Shown here piece after piece: positions 63,174 through 64,000 of a stretch of 64,000 nt of DNA. Numbering within the stretch: the stretch's first letter is position 1; each line of letters opens with the position of its first letter. This DNA comes from Amygdalobacter indicium. GTDB lineage: Bacteria; Bacillota; Clostridia; Saccharofermentanales; Fastidiosipilaceae. The stretch is from assembly GCF_029101545.1 (NCBI RefSeq), contig NZ_CP118866.1:744001-808000 (forward strand), written 5' to 3'. The position numbers were made by a program, and so were the translations under genes. The notes under the pieces are model-generated. The model ran no database searches, was not told the origin of the DNA, and saw only the letters and a program-made list of their open reading frames with translations.

Positions 63174-63206
63174 ATCTTCTACCTCGTTCCAGCTATTAGT
63201 TTAATT

Positions 63207-63977
63207 CTAAATGTACGCACCGCTTACTTCAAGTATTTGACCGTTAATATACGTCGCCCGGTCACTTAAAAGAAACAGTGCCGTTTGGGCAATTTCCCGG
63301 GCATCTGCAGCTCTTTGTAATAAACTGTGTTCTTTAACAAAAGCGGTAATTTCAGCGTTGGTAAAACGATCATTCATTTTACTTGTAAACAAACCGGGGG
63401 CGATTGCATTTACTCTGATAGGAAAATCGTATAATTCTTTGGCCAAAGATTTCGTCAAGGCGTTAATTGCACCTTTGCTGGCGGAATAAGCAGTTTCCAT
63501 CGCAGCGCCATATATCCCCCAAATGGAACTGATATTAATTATTTGAGCAGCGGAAACAGCAGCAGCGGCTTTCAATTGCGGCAGACATCCCTTAGTTAAT
63601 AAGATCGGAGCGGCGATATTTACCTGTAAGAGTTTTTGCAAATTCTGCCATTCAATATCATTAACCATTTCGTAGCTGTCTACAGCAGCATTGTTTATTA
63701 AAACATTGAGATAAGGAATTTTTTTTAATACGGCGGCAAGCGCAGGCTCCAACTGAGCCGGATCGCTGAAATCTGCTTGCCACAATAAATAATTATCGGC
63801 ACTTTTACCGCTTATTGACTGACAATCTTCAACTAATTTACGACAAGCGGAGATGTTGCTTTGATAATGGAGAATAAGGCTGTAATTTTCTTGTGCCAAT
63901 AACAATGCCAATTCCCTGCCTAAACTGCCTGAAGCACCTGTGATTAACGCCCATTTAGATTTTGTTTTTTCTATCAT
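63207..63977 (-). CDS. Short-chain dehydrogenase/reductase (FabG-like)
   Basis: The 256-residue SDR has the NAD(P) motif TGASGSLGRE, the NNAA motif, catalytic Ser in NISSIWG, YSASK with the Tyr-x-x-x-Lys pair, and the C-terminal YINGQILEVSGAY typical of 3-oxoacyl-ACP-reductase-like members. HYQSN after beta2 fits NADP preference. The substrate is uncertain because it is not in a fatty acid gene cluster. It lies 33 nt upstream of miaB and probably heads or joins that operon; upstream context is outside the window. Confidence 0.87.
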   Translation of the reverse strand: MIEKTKSKWALITGASGSLGRELALLLAQENYSLILHYQSNISACRKLVEDCQSISGKSADNYLLWQADFSDPAQLEPALAAVLKKIPYLNVLINNAAVDSYEMVNDIEWQNLQKLLQVNIAAPILLTKGCLPQLKAAAAVSAAQIINISSIWGIYGAAMETAYSASKGAINALTKSLAKELYDFPIRVNAIAPGLFTSKMNDRFTNAEITAFVKEHSLLQRAADAREIAQTALFLLSDRATYINGQILEVSGAYI

Positions 63978-64000
63978 GCCTTGACCTGCCGTTTTTCTTG

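Overview
The window is a stretch of low-to-moderate GC chromosome from a Gram-positive bacterium of the Firmicutes, most likely class Clostridia. The reasons are the PolC-type replicative polymerase, a PASTA-domain Ser/Thr kinase with its PP2C phosphatase, the rpsB-tsf-pyrH-frr-uppS-cdsA-dxr-rseP-ispG-polC order, the priA-def-fmt-rlmN-prpC-prkC-rsgA order, the miaB-mutS-mutL-miaA-hfq order, Shine-Dalgarno sites close to AGGAGG before most genes, and many hairpin-plus-T-run terminators. I cannot name the genus from sequence alone. No rRNA, tRNA or CRISPR array was seen.

Layout. 1-3.8 kb: the end of a DUF1576 membrane protein with a small unknown partner, a convergent NADP-type secondary alcohol dehydrogenase, and a metallo-beta-lactamase-fold hydrolase. 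3.9-6.6 kb: a methionine ABC importer (metNIQ) closed by a strong terminator. 6.7-11.3 kb: an EamA transporter and a heterodimeric ABC exporter. 11.4-14.2 kb (minus strand): the potassium uptake pair trkA-trkH. 14.4-18.4 kb: guaB, greA and a lysS with an extra C-terminal tRNA-binding domain, ended by a terminator.

18.4-25.2 kb is an accessory island. It holds two truncated 3' ends of large serine recombinases (about 92% identical over 360 bp by hand count). They flank a cell-surface protein gene whose leader carries a (GACA)10 tract and a terminator-like hairpin. Downstream are an alpha/beta hydrolase and an HXXEE membrane protein, a divergent TetR regulator, and an exonuclease-BRCT protein. 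A leucine-rich-repeat, membrane-anchored surface protein lies at 25.3-26.7 kb.

27-53.5 kb is a nearly unbroken plus-strand run of housekeeping genes: translation (rpsB, tsf, frr), UMP kinase, isoprenoid and lipid synthesis (uppS, cdsA, dxr, ispG), the RseP protease, PolC, PriA, formyl-Met processing (def, fmt), RlmN, the PrpC/PrkC signalling pair, RsgA, a cysteine desulfurase with ThiI, RarA and an M18 aminopeptidase. After a terminator comes a ~580-nt non-coding region with several hairpins and a repeated 11-mer, then a complete Xer-type tyrosine recombinase.

55.2-64 kb (minus strand) carries an SDR oxidoreductase, miaB, mutS, mutL, miaA, a strongly diverged Hfq-like protein in the usual hfq position, and a 74-residue membrane protein. 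The most interesting items are the diverged Hfq, the tetranucleotide tract and attenuator-like leader before the surface protein, the structured region before the Xer recombinase, the two recombinase scars, and the LysRS fusion.
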